Source: Flaccisagitta enflata (Eukaryota; Chaetognatha; Sagittoidea; Aphragmophora). From it: a stretch of 64,000 bases of DNA. The stretch covers positions 14,942,001 through 15,006,000 of the forward strand of contig OZ231126.1 in the NCBI GenBank assembly GCA_965153355.1. The letters run 5' to 3'. The position numbers were made by a program, and so were the translations under genes. Within the stretch, counting starts at the first letter, position 1. Each line of letters opens with the position of its first letter. Below the pieces are notes generated by a model. The model saw only the letters and a list, made by a program, of their open reading frames with translations, ran no database searches and had not been told where the DNA came from. Below are positions 1 to 11,677 of the stretch, one piece after another.

Positions 1-560
1 CTTTTCCCTTCTCTACTTCTACTTCTTCTTTTTTTCTTTTTTCTTTTTTTTTTAATTCTTCTTTTTCCCCCTCTCCTTCTTCTCCTTCTCCTTCTTCTTC
101 TTTTTTTTCTCCTTGTTTTTCTTTTTTTTTCTTCTTTTTCTTCTTCTTTTTCCCATTCTTCTTATTCTTTTTCTTTTTCTTTTTGTTCTTCTCCTTCTTC
201 TTCTTCTTCCTCTCCTATTCTTTTTTTTTCTTCTTATTCGTTATCTTTTTTTCTTCTTCTTCTTCTTCTTCTTCTTCTTCTTCTTCTTCTTCTTCTTCTT
301 CTTCTTCTTCTTCTTCTTCCTCTTCCTCTCCAATTTTCTTTATCTTTGTTTTTTCCTCTTATTCGTTTTCTTGTTTTTTCTTCTTCTTCTTCTTCTTCTT
401 CTTCGTCTTCTCCTTCTTCTTCTTCTTCTTCTTCTTCTTCTTCTTCTTCTTCTTCTTCTTCTTCTTCTTCTTCTTCTTCTTCTTCTTCTTCTTCTTCTTC
501 TTCTTTTTTCTTCTTCGTCTTCTTCTTCAACTCCTTCATCTTTTTTCTTTCGGTCAAAAT
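1..560. repeat. Polypyrimidine tract with (TTC)n cores
   Basis: Almost pure C/T on the plus strand, with uninterrupted TTC triplets at about 247-320 and 378-505. The Ser/Phe/Leu or Glu/Arg reading frames across it are by-products of the repeat. From 561 to 960 there is unique sequence with a roughly 45-bp motif (CCTTTGGGGGTTTGCTGTT) repeated at 659 and 700; no gene was seen there. Confidence 0.9.
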
Positions 561-960
561 TTTCAGCCGTCTTCCTCGACATCGCCTCTGGGAATCTAGC
601 CTTTGATGATGAGCCTCTTTTCCTCATTTTTTTTCCCTAAAAATCTTGTTATTCTCGCCTTTGGGGGTTTGCTGTTGGTCACCTCTGGCGAAGATGCCTT
701 TGGGGGTTTGCTGTTAGTAGCCCCTCGCGCTTGAGGCTTTAGGGGTTGTTTTATGCGTTGCCTCCTCGTTGGTCTGTCAGCGGCTCGAGGACTTTGAAAA
801 TGAGGAGGCTAAGGAAATGAGTCTTGTTAATTAGGACTAACGGAAAAGATGATCGCCTTGGGGCACGATGGAGATTTTTGCGTTTTTTTTTTCGCAAAAA
901 AAAAAACTAATCTTGGCAAAATAGGAATTATCAACAGCGGACCTGTTGTACGCGTTGCTG

Positions 961-1573
961 TACTACCTAGGAAATAATTATAGCACCAACCGAGGGATAG
1001 TTCAATTTTTCATCCTAATATCACATGAAACATTCCGCCGATAGTATTTGTATTTCATATAACCTTTTACTTAACTGAATTATCCAATTTCATCACTGGG
1101 AGGCAATTTGTAAACCATTATTTACTTATAATCATACTGTTATTCCACTGCTTTTGATGGACAATTGTAGACTGATTATTTTAAAGATATGTTTGTACTT
1201 TTTTGCTTGTCATTTCTAAACGGATAAAGCTACAGCAACCAGATTGCGCTCATCTTGTAGATTTTTCGACATAGATTAATTTGCTTTTTTTAAAAACTCT
1301 CTAGCATTTCTGGAAGCCGAGATAATCTAATTTGGAGGTGTCTCTAATTTACCCTCATTCATACTTGATCAATTATTTTGCAAATTCCAAAATGGCTGTT
1401 TTTACTCTTTTTGTTATCATTTTTTAACGAAAAAAGGTACAGATACCAGATTGCACTCATCTTGAAGATTTTTTGATGTAGAATAATTTCTTTTTTTTAA
1501 AAAGTATCTAGCTTTTCTTGAAGCAGAGATATTTTAAGTTGAAGTTGGTGCTATATTTATTTCCTAGGTAGTA
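961..1573. mobile_element. Non-autonomous TIR element, TA-flanked, 613 bp
   Basis: The left end reads TACTACCTAGGAAATAATTA and the right end is its near-perfect inverse, followed inward by matching GCACCAAC. TA at each end could be the target duplication (mariner-like). The interior holds two imperfect tandem copies of a roughly 215-bp unit (CAGATTGCGCTCATCTTG near 1240, CAGATTGCACTCATCTTG near 1450). No transposase frame, so a MITE-type derivative. Confidence 0.75.
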
Positions 1574-1846
1574 TGACTCTGTCCCTTCATGTTGACGAAT
1601 AGAATAAACCTCATACGAGAGCGTGAAGCACTTGCATGATATGCTTTCACTAGGGCTATGTTTGACGTGAAGTATGCTTGTTGAATCAGTATCATTTCAT
1701 TTTTCACGATGGTCTTTGATATTTTGGCGGTATCATCTTTATCTCCACGCTAAATTACCTTCTTGCGCACCCCATTACATCAAGTTTTCTCTCTAAACGA
1801 TTGTTTGACGGAACGTATCTTTGTGTGGCTGCAAAGCCTGGATATG

Positions 1847-2366
1847 TACAGTAGATGTCGTCTAGACTTGGAAATACGGGGGAGCTCATAACCTCAGCAT
1901 CAGTACAGTGAGGGGACTGATATTTTGCTAGTGTAATGTATAGACCCTAAGGGGTTGACGATGGGGTATGGCATCCCCCTACGGCTTACCTTACAAAAAA
2001 AACTTTTAGTATAAAATGTTAGGATCAACCACTTTTATGGCAGAATTTCAGCTTCATCTATTTGCTTTAATTGCAAAACCAGCCTGGGATTCGAACCTGG
2101 AACTTTTAAACAAATAAATTGAACAGAGTTGGATTTAAACGTACAGTCAAGTGAGTTAACTACTAGACCAATTCTTGCAGCTGTTTGAGCAGAGCAAATT
2201 TGTTTTAGTATATTCAAAAGAATTTTTTATCCACAGAGCTGCCATACCCCGTTGTCAACCCTATAGGACATAAGCATTATACAGACACAGTTTCATTTCA
2301 TTGGTGCAAATGGTAGTTAGGATATGAGGGCCCCCGTATTTCCAAGTCTAGACGACATCTACTGTA
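1847..2366. mobile_element. Foldback TIR element with tRNA-derived core, 520 bp
   Basis: The terminal TACAGTAGATGTCGTCTAG is repeated inverted at the right end, and the arms continue to pair through CTTGGAAATACGGGGG and, further in, through GGGGTTGAC..GGGGTATGGCA. The arms share their outermost bases with the element at 10763-11329, so the two look like one family. The unpaired middle carries a tRNA-like sequence. No coding capacity. Confidence 0.75.
2073..2178 (-). repeat. tRNA-derived (SINE-like) sequence with A and B boxes
   Basis: On the minus strand TGGTCTAGTAGTTAACTC fits a Pol III A box, and GGTTCGAATCCC about 65 nt downstream contains an exact B-box core (GTTCGAATC). GCAAGAA at the 5' end can roughly pair with TGGTTTTGC at the 3' end like an acceptor stem. 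The anticodon arm and variable region are degenerate and there is no clean cloverleaf, so it is a tRNA-derived repeat or pseudogene, not a functional tRNA gene. Confidence 0.55.
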
Positions 2367-2620
2367 TTTGTGCTGTCTGCTGTGCTGACAACTCTTCATA
2401 TATTTTTTGTCAAATTGTAAATTATTCCTTTGATGTTATCTCGTAGATACAACTGCTTCAACTAAAACTGTTTTAGCTGCTGCATGAGCGCGGGTTTGGA
2501 AGCGAGTTAGTCAACGATTGTCACCTCTCCTAGCAGCCAGAGAAGCGTACAGGAGGATATTCACGATAGTAGGGGGGTGGGGCTATTTGGGACTAAACAT
2601 TTTTCAATTTGAAAATTTTT

Positions 2621-2819
2621 AGTCGCGTGCACGCGACTCTACAACCCACTCTGTCCGTCCGTCGGTCCGTCCTTCCATTGGTCCGTAACACTTTGCTTTT
2701 TCGGCGTTTACGGGCAGTTTTTGCATTGCTGACCCTGCCCAAATGCTTGGTTAGCCTTTTCTTACACTGCCCCTGCCCACCCGCAAGCGACTGGGGTAGC
2801 CGTGTATACGGCCTTGTTT
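2621..2819 (+). repeat. MITE-1 copy
   Basis: Starts with the hairpin AGTCGCGTGCACGCGACT, continues with CTGTCCGTCCGTCGGTCCG, carries CCCCTGCCCACCCGCAAGCG and ends GTAGCCGTGTATACGGCCTTGTTT. This orientation is called plus throughout. The following 2820-3279 holds no recognised gene; it is the 3' flank of the minus-strand RS-rich gene. Confidence 0.8.
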
Positions 2820-3279
2820 GGATTAAATTGAAAATTCGGGACTGGTGTCAAAACATGATTAACACCTCTCACAAAATTAGGCGAACTGGGATCAGAACTT
2901 GTATATAATTGTGTTTCGAACTCCAAAACAGGAGTCCAGGTAAATGATAATTTCAAAATAGTATTCAATATTGGTGATGTGAAATAGTAATCAGCTATCC
3001 ACGTGCAGCAGTAGGTTGAGAAGGCTTGTATTACACTTGCAGAGTGTATTGAGTCCCTGGATCAACGCCACTGGTGTTTTGCGAGCTGAATTGACGATCC
3101 CTTGTTGCTGGCGGCGTGTAGAATTTCCTAGAAATGGCATGGAATCGAGGCGCGCGTTATCCTATCTTTGAATAGAACTACGCTGCTTAATATGAAGCCT
3201 CGACAATCAAGGCATTAAAATGAGGAAATACTCGACATACCTTCTAGACTCTCTGGTAATGTCGACGGTAACGTAACGA

Positions 3280-3340
3280 CTATTTGCCCTTGGCTTTGCC
3301 TTTGCCCTTGCACGGAGATGGAGAGCGGCTGCGAGAACGG
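3280..3340 (-). CDS. RS-rich protein exon 4 (C-terminus)
   Basis: Acceptor AACTCCACAG; reads RSRSRSPSPCKGKGKAKGK and stop TAG. The join from exon 3 requires the GG/GTAAGC donor; the alternative donor one base earlier would give a frame lacking the RS bias. Confidence 0.7.
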
Positions 3341-4139
3341 CTGTGGAGTTACGGGCGAAAAAGTTATTTTTACATCGTAAATCCCCATAAGCTATCCTAA
3401 TTTTGGACCCAATTTTCAAAAAGCTTACCCTTTTGCAGCATGTCGAGCTGATCGACGTTGGGGCTTCTTGCTAGAGCAACTTTTTGAGCGCGCCCCGACT
3501 TTTGATGGCTTTTTCGCCTTGGATGCGCCCCTCGATCTGGATCTTCCACCGCATTTCGAAGAGCCGCGGGACTTGGATCGACCACCGCGGCCGCGGGACT
3601 TGGATCGACCACCCCTGCCGCGGGAATTGGATCTACGGCCGCGGGATTTGGATCGACGACCACCGCGGGACTTGCTCCGCGACTTGGACGCGGATGGAGT
3701 GGCTTTCTTGCACGCGGTCTTGCCCTTTGATCTCGAGCGTGAGCTGCAATTTTTATTTGTTTAAACAGCGATCAGCATTTATGAAGCTAAGCCGGAGGTT
3801 TCATGGTCTGACGCTGAGGTGCTGTTATCAGCTATTTTAGTGTTACCGAGCGTTTTGGTTGACGTTTTCTTCTTCGTTGTTTCCGTTGTTGTTGGCGTTG
3901 GGGTTATCATTTGCCTCTTCCATTTGGTCTCCGGCGTCTTCGTCACCAGCTTCTTCAACTAAAGCTTCCTCATCCTCAGCGACGTTTTCATCGTCGTCCA
4001 CAACCGCTGCTGCCTCTATGATCTGAAAGGAAAATTTTGAATTCGTGAGTCTGCAATCACTCTGATTTTCGCTGTCATTATGTCAAGTTTTGTTGGCGCT
4101 GAAAAAAAGAAAAAAAAATTGAAAAATTACCTCGGACAT
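3280..4139 (-). CDS. Acidic/RS-rich basic nuclear-type protein (4 exons, 186 aa)
   Basis: Four exons, 4139-4131, 4022-3847, 3743-3429 and 3340-3280, join with GT-AG sites and compatible phases (0, 2, 2) to a TAG stop. Residues 1-61 are strongly acidic (runs such as DDDEN, EDEEALVEEAGDEDAGD). From residue 62 the protein turns into Arg-Ser-Lys-Gly repeats: SRSKSRG or close variants recur about six times, with scattered Cys (CKK, SSKCGG, KSCSSKK, SPSPCKGK), ending KGKGKAKGK. There is no RRM, so it is not a complete SR splicing factor. The acidic head with a Cys-bearing RS tail resembles sperm nuclear basic protein precursors or RS-domain chromatin/RNA-binding proteins; family membership is inference. 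The ATG at 4139 is the first in a three-codon exon ending MSE before a GTAATT donor. It lies 430 bp from the UBE2S exon on the other strand. Confidence 0.75.
3429..3743 (-). CDS. RS-rich protein exon 3 (SRSKSRG repeats)
   Basis: Acceptor AAAATTGCAG before CTCACGC; donor GG/GTAAGC, phase 2 at both ends. The SRSKSRG and GGRSKSRG repeats give the exon an internal tandem DNA periodicity of about 30 bp. Confidence 0.75.
3847..4022 (-). CDS. RS-rich protein exon 2 (acidic domain)
   Basis: Acceptor TTTTCCTTTCAG before ATCATAGAG; donor CG/GTAACA, phase 2. Encodes the Asp/Glu/Asn-rich part. Confidence 0.75.
4131..4139 (-). CDS. RS-rich protein exon 1 (MSE)
   Basis: ATGTCCGAG followed by donor GTAATTTTT; phase 0. 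A nine-base coding exon is supported mainly by the clean join to the next acceptor. Confidence 0.65.
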
Positions 4140-4332
4140 GATTTCCTCTTGTTTCGTGTTCGGCGCGTTTTCGGTAAAGCGAAAATCTAACCTCTTGTTT
4201 ACAACATGAATCTGACCATGTCGTTTTTTTCTTTTTTTCAAGTTTCATCTGGTGGATAGTGACGTACATCGCCCTTTTTCTCTAACATCTTCTTGAGTTT
4301 TTCACCGTTTCTTTGTCTCTCTGCTTCTTTTT

Positions 4333-4519
4333 AGTTGCGGACACGCAACTCTATAAGAGGCTTTGTCCGTCCGTCCGTCCGTTGGTCGGTTGGTTGGTTG
4401 GTGGACACGAGTCGAAAAGTGAAGAAATGAGCGTTTTAGAACATTTTTAGTTGCGGACAGTTGCATTTCCGCCCCTGCCCACCCGTCCGCAACTGATGGC
4501 CGTGTATCCGGCCTTGTTT
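4333..4519 (+). repeat. MITE-1 copy (with internal partial duplication)
   Basis: AGTTGCGGACACGCAACT hairpin, then GTCCGTCCGTCCG and GTTGGTTGG tandems. A second partial start (AGTTGCGGACAGTTGC at about 4449) is followed by the usual CCCCTGCCCACCCGTCCGC and CCGGCCTTGTT end. It lies about 50 bp upstream of the UBE2S exon acceptor. Confidence 0.8.
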
Positions 4520-4570
4520 TTTTCTTGGCTCCATTATCCCCTTCTTACTTTCCGTTTCTTTTTCATCCAG

Positions 4571-4899
4571 GCGTGAAGCACGTGCTTGTGACGGTAAAGT
4601 GTTTGTTGATCTACCCGAACCCCGAGTCTGCTTTGAACGAAGACGCGGGTAAACTTTTACTGGAAGACTACGCCGATTTCAGCTCCCGTGCGAAGATGAT
4701 GACGGAAATCTACGCTCGTACACCTTCTTCGTCCTCTTCATGCACCTCCGGCAGTAGCGAAGCAGCTGAGTCGAGTAGCCGAGGGGGAGTAGGAAGCGGA
4801 GGGAAGAAGCACGCGGGTGATGCGAGCACGAACGGTCCGACCAACAGTGTCGTAGAGAAAAAGAAAAAACTACAGAAAAAATCACTAAAACGTTTGTGA
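4571..4899 (+). CDS. UBE2S: Ubiquitin-conjugating enzyme E2 S, C-terminal exon
   Basis: After a good acceptor (CTTTTTCATCCAG at 4570, phase 2) the exon reads [20 protein letters not shown], matching the end of the UBC fold of UBE2S, then [13 protein letters not shown], a Ser-rich linker, GGKKHAG and a Lys-rich tail ending KKSLKRL and TGA. UBE2S extends Lys11-linked ubiquitin chains on APC/C substrates, and its basic C-terminal tail ending in Leu docks on the APC/C; that tail is preserved here. The catalytic-Cys exon and N-terminal exons were not found in 4.5 kb upstream. Either the preceding intron is long (and contains the opposite-strand RS-rich gene) or this is a partial copy. A MITE-1 copy starts 18 bp after the stop, so the 3' UTR is partly repeat-derived. 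Confidence 0.85.
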
Positions 4900-4916
4900 A
4901 TTCGTCGACGATGAAG

Positions 4917-5113
4917 CAAGGCCGGATACACGGCTACCCTAGTCGCGTGCGGGTAGGCAGGGCAGTGATGAAACTGACCAACTAGACAGTTGGGCAGGAG
5001 CAGTAACCCCTAAACTGCCCATAAACGCGGAAAAAAAGCAAAGTGTAATGGACGGACGGACCGACCGACCGACAGACGGACAGAGCGGGTTGTAGAGTCG
5101 CGTGGACGCGACT
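4917..5113 (-). repeat. MITE-1 copy
   Basis: Reverse orientation: CAAGGCCGGATACACGGC start, GACGGACGGACCGACCGACC interior, CGCGTGGACGCGACTAAAAA end. Confidence 0.8.
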
Positions 5114-6039
<926 letters not shown>

Positions 6040-6474
6040 CAGACAGACAGACAGACAGAGAGCGCCAGATTCACAGCAAGCGAAAGACACAGAAGTACAG
6101 ACAGGCCGACATACAATGACATGCATGCTGCCTGAGAAGTAGAGAAAAAGACGTTCAGTAGGGCGGACATATATATATACAAAAAATACGGCGCCTAATA
6201 TAAAGAGTCGGGCGCTTATCATCTACACTGGGTTCCAAGAGGATATCACGTAATTCCTCTTGACGGTGATTGGAGAAGAGCGAAAGGAAATGAAGCCACC
6301 TCATTGGTCCAAATAGTGTCGAGGGAAGGGGGGTTGAGAGGATTTTTAGAGTGAAGAGAGGGGGAGGGGGAGGAGGGGGGTGATTTCGAGCTGGAGATAG
6401 GGGGTGAAAAGTTGGCACGCGAAATCGCGAAAATTCAGGTCATGTGATTTCGTGACAGCCCCGGAGCTGCATGG

Positions 6475-6477
<3 letters not shown>

Positions 6478-6549
<72 letters not shown>
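6478..6549. repeat. (GA)n microsatellite
   Basis: Uninterrupted GA dinucleotides. Confidence 0.95.
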
Positions 6550-6551
<2 letters not shown>

Positions 6552-6873
6552 CATTGCATCCCGCAATTGGACGTGCAATATTAGGAATGACATCAATTTT
6601 TTTTTCTTATCTTGCAAATTACTCACTTTGTTTTTTCTCGCTCTTTCACTAGATCATTCATTCCTTGCATTCTACTTTGAAACATTTTTTTCTTCCTCCC
6701 TTTCATTTATTTTGTCATCCATTCTCACATTAGTTTGTTCGTTCATGGAAGGCATCCTCATCAATCAGGGGAACAGATTAAAAACAAAATGAAACATACG
6801 GCTCTTGTCCTTATTTCAGATGTTGTTGAGTAGTAATGTTGTCCAACTATCATAACCTTTGACATTTAAATCC

Positions 6874-7038
6874 GTCGATGTCTATCTTATTGGAATCGAA
6901 GGAGCCAAGGAGTCTCGCTTTGAAACGCGTAACAAACCCAATACGCGAAGAGACAGTGACAATAAAGACGACGACGACGAAGACGACGACGGTGATGATG
7001 ACGATAATGACGACGACGATGAAGACGTTAGAGACTAG
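6874..7038 (+). other. Possible Asp-rich C-terminal coding segment
   Basis: One frame reads VDVYLIGIEGAKESRFETRN, then an Asp/Glu tail (DDDDEDDDGDDDDNDDDDEDV) ending at TAG 7036. Acidic tails like this occur in chaperones and nuclear proteins, but the stretch could be a (GAC)n trinucleotide repeat by chance. No good acceptor was seen upstream. Confidence 0.2.
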
Positions 7039-7463
7039 AAGCGAATGCAATGGCACGATTCTGTTTGATTGCTGCGCAAATGCAAAAACGAAAACTTGAT
7101 GAATAGTCCCTCTGATGATATATTGTTGCATTGTCGCAACAGTTGAAAACCTTGGACATGCAATGAAAAATGCTGAGGGATTCCGAGGACGATTTATCAA
7201 TGATTCTACGTCCAAGTCAATTTATGGCTTTAGGCGAGGTAACAATCTATGAAGGTCCGAGCAAATCTTGTTGTTGACATTTTTATTATAAATAGGATAA
7301 ATGAAATTTTCAATCTCGATATCATGAAACAGTTGTTGCACCACTCCAATGCGTCAAACACATACAATCAGCAGAAACAACTGCAACAACAATAAATGAC
7401 AATAACTGCAACTGTAACTGCAACTGCAACAACAACAACAACAACAACCGACAACATCAACAA

Positions 7464-7472
7464 CAACAACAA

Positions 7473-7556
<84 letters not shown>

Positions 7557-7562
7557 CGAAAC

Positions 7563-7656
<94 letters not shown>
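7464..7656. repeat. (AAC)n/(CAA)n microsatellite
   Basis: Two pure trinucleotide runs separated by GAAACA at about 7558. The poly-Asn, poly-Gln and poly-Leu frames over it are repeat by-products. Confidence 0.95.
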
Positions 7657-8821
7657 CGTCTTTGTCTCTCATTTCCTCCGGGAATCTTTATTCCGGAATC
7701 CAGTGGACACGCGCGATTTGATTTTGAGCAATACCAAAGATCGAGAGCCACATGAAACATCGGCATACGCACGCGCACGCTCACACGCAAACGCACGCAC
7801 GCGCGCCTCCATGCGCCAAATATCGCGTACATCATTTTTCAACCATCAATGTCCAATCGGATGTGCATGTTGACCTTTGTTCGCGCATGTTAAAGCTCGT
7901 TAGTAGTTGGACATTCATGCAAAATTGAATTCATCGAGTCCATGCATCGATTGATACCATTCAAAATACATCGCGATGGCTACAACTTGTTTCTGATGGT
8001 TGATCTTTGGATGCGCGGTTTTACGGGATTGACGACACACAGTACACAAATCTAGCTTTAGTTCGTGATCACATGAAGGACGCTAGCAGAAGGACTGATA
8101 GAGATAGTCTTGCATGGAATTATTGAAGAAGGGAATGATACTAGGACAACGCAAAGGTTACAATGGGACCTAACTTGTTTAGAAATATTGGTTTTGGAGT
8201 TTGATGTTACCTAAAAACATTTATACTTTCATACCAAATCCTACCCTCATCTCTATGAACAAACTCACCTCCAAACCTAATCTCAACATGCAACACTTAC
8301 CCTATTTTTCACCATATCCCTATATCTAACCCAACTCTACCTCTAAACCAAAACCAAACTCTTACCCTTAACTCAAACCTATCTTTTAACTAAATCCAAG
8401 ACTGAACAGTTAACTCAGCCCCTTTATAACACAACGCTGAACCATACTCCAAACAAGCTCTTGCATTGAACTATTGAACTACGCAAAACATGACATTGAA
8501 TGTTATCAGGATTAAAGGCAGTTTTCATCCTATTACTATTGATCTACGTAAAATATGACATTGAATGTAATCAGGATTACAGGCAGTTTTAATTCTGTTG
8601 TTTTCGCCTTTGCTCCATCAACAATCAAAGTCGGCGCATCGAGTGCCGATGCGACGTTCACGTTCGTATTCACGCGGTCATAAACTCGATCTTAACAGCA
8701 TCATTCTGGATGCTATTGGGTGGATGTGATTTTTGTAGACGATTCTGATTGGAGTCTTTCTTTCTTTCTCCCTCTTGGCAGTCTATCCGAGTAGTCATCC
8801 TTCAAAAATGAATCTCATATT

Positions 8822-8826
<5 letters not shown>
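7657..8826. other. No recognised gene
   Basis: Unique sequence with a tandem duplication of about 65 bp (ATGACATTGAATGTTATCAG at 8490, ATGACATTGAATGTAATCAG at 8555) and a CTAACC/CCTAAAC-rich stretch at 8230-8420. Confidence 0.4.

Positions 8827-8917
<91 letters not shown>
8827..8917. repeat. (CT)n microsatellite
   Basis: Uninterrupted CT dinucleotides. Confidence 0.95.
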
Positions 8918-8918
<1 letters not shown>

Positions 8919-9197
8919 ACTGTTTCAACCCGTGACCGCGTAGTGGAACGGGGTGATTCCATTTGCCTGCCGGCGTTGTATCAGTGACAAAGAAGAAATA
9001 AGCGACAGATGGATTGTCACAAAGAGGGATGGGTTGAGGAGGAAGAGGAGGAGGAGGAAGAGGAAGAGGTGGATGGACTAAGAAGGATTAACAGGTCTCT
9101 TGAAACAAAAATGATCCGATGATCCTAACTATGACTTTTAGTGGCTCAACCATTTTGTTTTTTAGATTTGTACTTGTGTATTTCACATTCGAATTTG

Positions 9198-9199
<2 letters not shown>

Positions 9200-9290
<91 letters not shown>

Positions 9291-9324
9291 TGTGTGTGTG
9301 TGTCTGTGTGTGTGTGTGTGTGTT

Positions 9325-9355
<31 letters not shown>

Positions 9356-9368
9356 CTCTCTCTCTCTC

Positions 9369-9420
<52 letters not shown>
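9200..9420. repeat. Compound microsatellite (GT)n-(CT)n-(CAA)n
   Basis: GT repeats to about 9356 with a few TCT and TTT interruptions, a short CT block, then pure CAA from 9369. Between 9421 and 10012 there is only purine/pyrimidine-rich sequence with (GAG)n around 9815-9860. Confidence 0.95.
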
Positions 9421-9812
9421 GTATAGTAGACAAGAATGTTTCATGCGTCGCCAACTTCTTTGTCTGGTCAGAGACTCTTGAGTCAAGAGTCTTTCTCTGT
9501 CCGATCTCATGAGTCATTGAGTCATGCATTTCGTGCACCATAAATCGCAAAAAATGTGCGCAAAAATCTCTGCGAACATCAAAAAAGATGGGTCAACACC
9601 TTACTTTTCTTTGTTTCATTCTCCTTCTCCTCTTCCGAATTTCTTCCTCCTCCCCCCTCCCTTCTCTCGCTTCCTGCGCTTCCTGTGCCCAGTTGCTGCC
9701 AATGTTTTTTTCTTTTATTATCTTATCTCTTTTCTTTTTTGCATTCTATGTTTTGAAATCAAAATAGAGGCGTTGTCATGACGATCGGGGGCGCGGGTGT
9801 CAAAATGATGAT

Positions 9813-9843
<31 letters not shown>

Positions 9844-10012
9844 AAGAAGAGGAAGAGGAGATGGAGTGGACTCTGATGTCTGACCAGCGAAGCGCATCCC
9901 GGGACTTAGGAGGAAGAAGGAAGGATGAGTGGGAAGAATGCCGAGATTATGATGGTGATGAGTTGAAACAACGGAGGAGGAGCTGGAGAGAAAGAAAAGA
10001 AAAAGAAAAAGA

Positions 10013-10162
10013 ACAAGGCCGGATACACGGCCACCAGTTGCGGACGGGTGGGCAGGGGCGGAAATGCGCGTTTTCTCACTTTTCAACTGATGCATGACGG
10101 ACCGACCAACCGACCGACCGATGGACCGACAATGCCTCTTTTAGAGTTGCGTGTCCGCAACT
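10013..10162 (-). repeat. MITE-1 copy
   Basis: ACAAGGCCGGATACACGGCC to GTTGCGTGTCCGCAACT, followed by (AAAAAG)n to 10200. Confidence 0.85.
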
Positions 10163-10202
10163 AAAAAGAAAAAGAAAAAGAAAAAGAAAAAGAAAAAGAA
10201 CT

Positions 10203-10722
10203 AGTCATCCAAGGATCGCACATGGTCAGCGGTACCCGATGCCCTGCTGAGTGATCCAGTGTAGAAGTCGAGTAAGAGCAGGGCAGCGGCCCCAAAGGGC
10301 CGATGTCCTGTAGAACACAGGGGGGAATTTCGAGACGTCCGTCTGTCCTGAGGGGCTCTAGATGGCTGATTTATGCCTCTGAAGGCATATCTGAGGGTTG
10401 GAGAGCATAATTAAGGCTTGGAGAGCAGATTTGAGGTTTGGCGGGCTGGTTTTAAGCTTGGAGGGCTAATTGAAGGTCTGGAGGGCAGATTTGAGGTCTG
10501 GTAGGCAGATTTAGGGCATGGGAGGGGGCTGATTTGAAGCCAAGAGGGCTGATTTTAGGCCTGGAGGGCTAAATTGAGTCCTGGGAGGGCTAATTTGAGG
10601 CCTTGATGGTCAACGGGGGGGGGACGGAAGGACGGAAGGACGGAAGGACAAAAGGACGGACGGACGTCTCAAAATTCCCCCCTGTGTTCTACAGGACATC
10701 GGCCCTTTGGGGCCGCTGCCCA
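10203..10722. repeat. Family 2 inverted-repeat element with internal minisatellite
   Basis: Begins TCATCCAAGGATCGCACATG and GGTCAGCGGTACCCGATGCC, then a left arm GGGCAGCGGCCCCAAAGGGC..TGTCCTGTAGAACACAGG. The right arm is its inverse and ends at 10722. Between the arms are about ten diverged 20-bp units of the form GGCAGATTTGAGGTCTGGAG and a (GGACGGAA)n run. No coding frame. Confidence 0.8.
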
Positions 10723-10762
10723 AAAAGAAGAGAAAAAGAAACGGAAAAAGATAAATATGAAG

Positions 10763-11329
10763 TACAGTAGATCTCGTCTAGACTTGAGATAACGGTGGCA
10801 AGCATTATAGAAGAACAAATAAAGCTAAGGGGCTGATATTTGAAAAATAAACTAATAAAAGAATGATTTATTCCCCATGATACTTGGTTGCCATGGAAAC
10901 ACATTTCCATGTATTCTCGCTAAAATATCAATATTTTGAGAGATTTTTTGAGGGAACATTGCTTAAAATCAAATTTGCTATAACTTTCCCACAGTATGTT
11001 CTGTAAGAATATGGCTCGTTTGGCCGTTGCTAGGGAGCGTATCCATGTGTGACAACCCCTAGCAACCGCTAAACGAGCGACATTCTTACAGAACATACTG
11101 TGGGAAAGTTGTAGCAAATTTAATTTCAAGCAATGTTCCCTCAAAAAATTTCTCAAAATGTTGATATTTTAGCGTAAATACATAGAAATGCGTTTCCATG
11201 GCAACCAACTATAATGGGCAATAAAGCATCAATTTATTAGTCTATGTTCCAAATATCAGTCCCCTGGCTTCAATTGTTTTCCTACAATGCTTGCCCCCGT
11301 TATCTCAAGTCTTGACGAGATCTAGTGTA
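10763..11329. mobile_element. Foldback TIR element, TA-flanked, 567 bp
   Basis: The whole element is an imperfect palindrome: TACAGTAGATCTCGTCTAG at the left pairs with CTAGTGTA at the right, and the arms pair nearly to the centre (the AGTATGTTCTGTAAGAAT arm near 10995 inverts near 11090). Its first bases match the element at 1847-2366. No open frame of note. Confidence 0.8.
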
Positions 11330-11537
11330 GAAAGAAGAAAATAAAGAGAAGACGATTGAGAAAAAGAAGAGAAAATTTAAAACTGGAAATGGAAATGGAA
11401 AAGAAGAAGGAAAATCAAAATGAGATGAGTTACAAAAAGAATTTAGATAAGAAAAAAAATTGAAAAACGAAAAATTGAGAGGAAAAATCAAGCGAGAATC
11501 AAGCGAAGAATCAAGCGTAGAAACAAGAAAAGAAAAA

Positions 11538-11677
11538 ACAAGGCCGGATACACGGCCAATACCAGTTGCGGACGGGTGGGCAGGGGCGGAAATGCACGAT
11601 ATCACGCAACTCGATCATCACGGACCAACGGACCGACAGACGGACCAACGGACCGACAGAGTTGCGTGTCCGCAACT
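11538..11677 (-). repeat. MITE-1 copy
   Basis: ACAAGGCCGGATACACGGCC to GTTGCGTGTCCGCAACT; nearly identical to the copy at 10013. Confidence 0.85.

Noticed and set aside
113-640. Poly-Phe/Leu/Ser and poly-Glu/Arg frames
   Set aside because: Products of the (TTC)n tract.
2073-2178. Functional tRNA gene
   Set aside because: A and B boxes are present but there is no intact anticodon arm or acceptor stem.
3468-3840. Plus-strand Asp/Arg/Pro-rich frames
   Set aside because: Antisense of the RS-rich exon 3, which has proper splice sites and phases on the minus strand.
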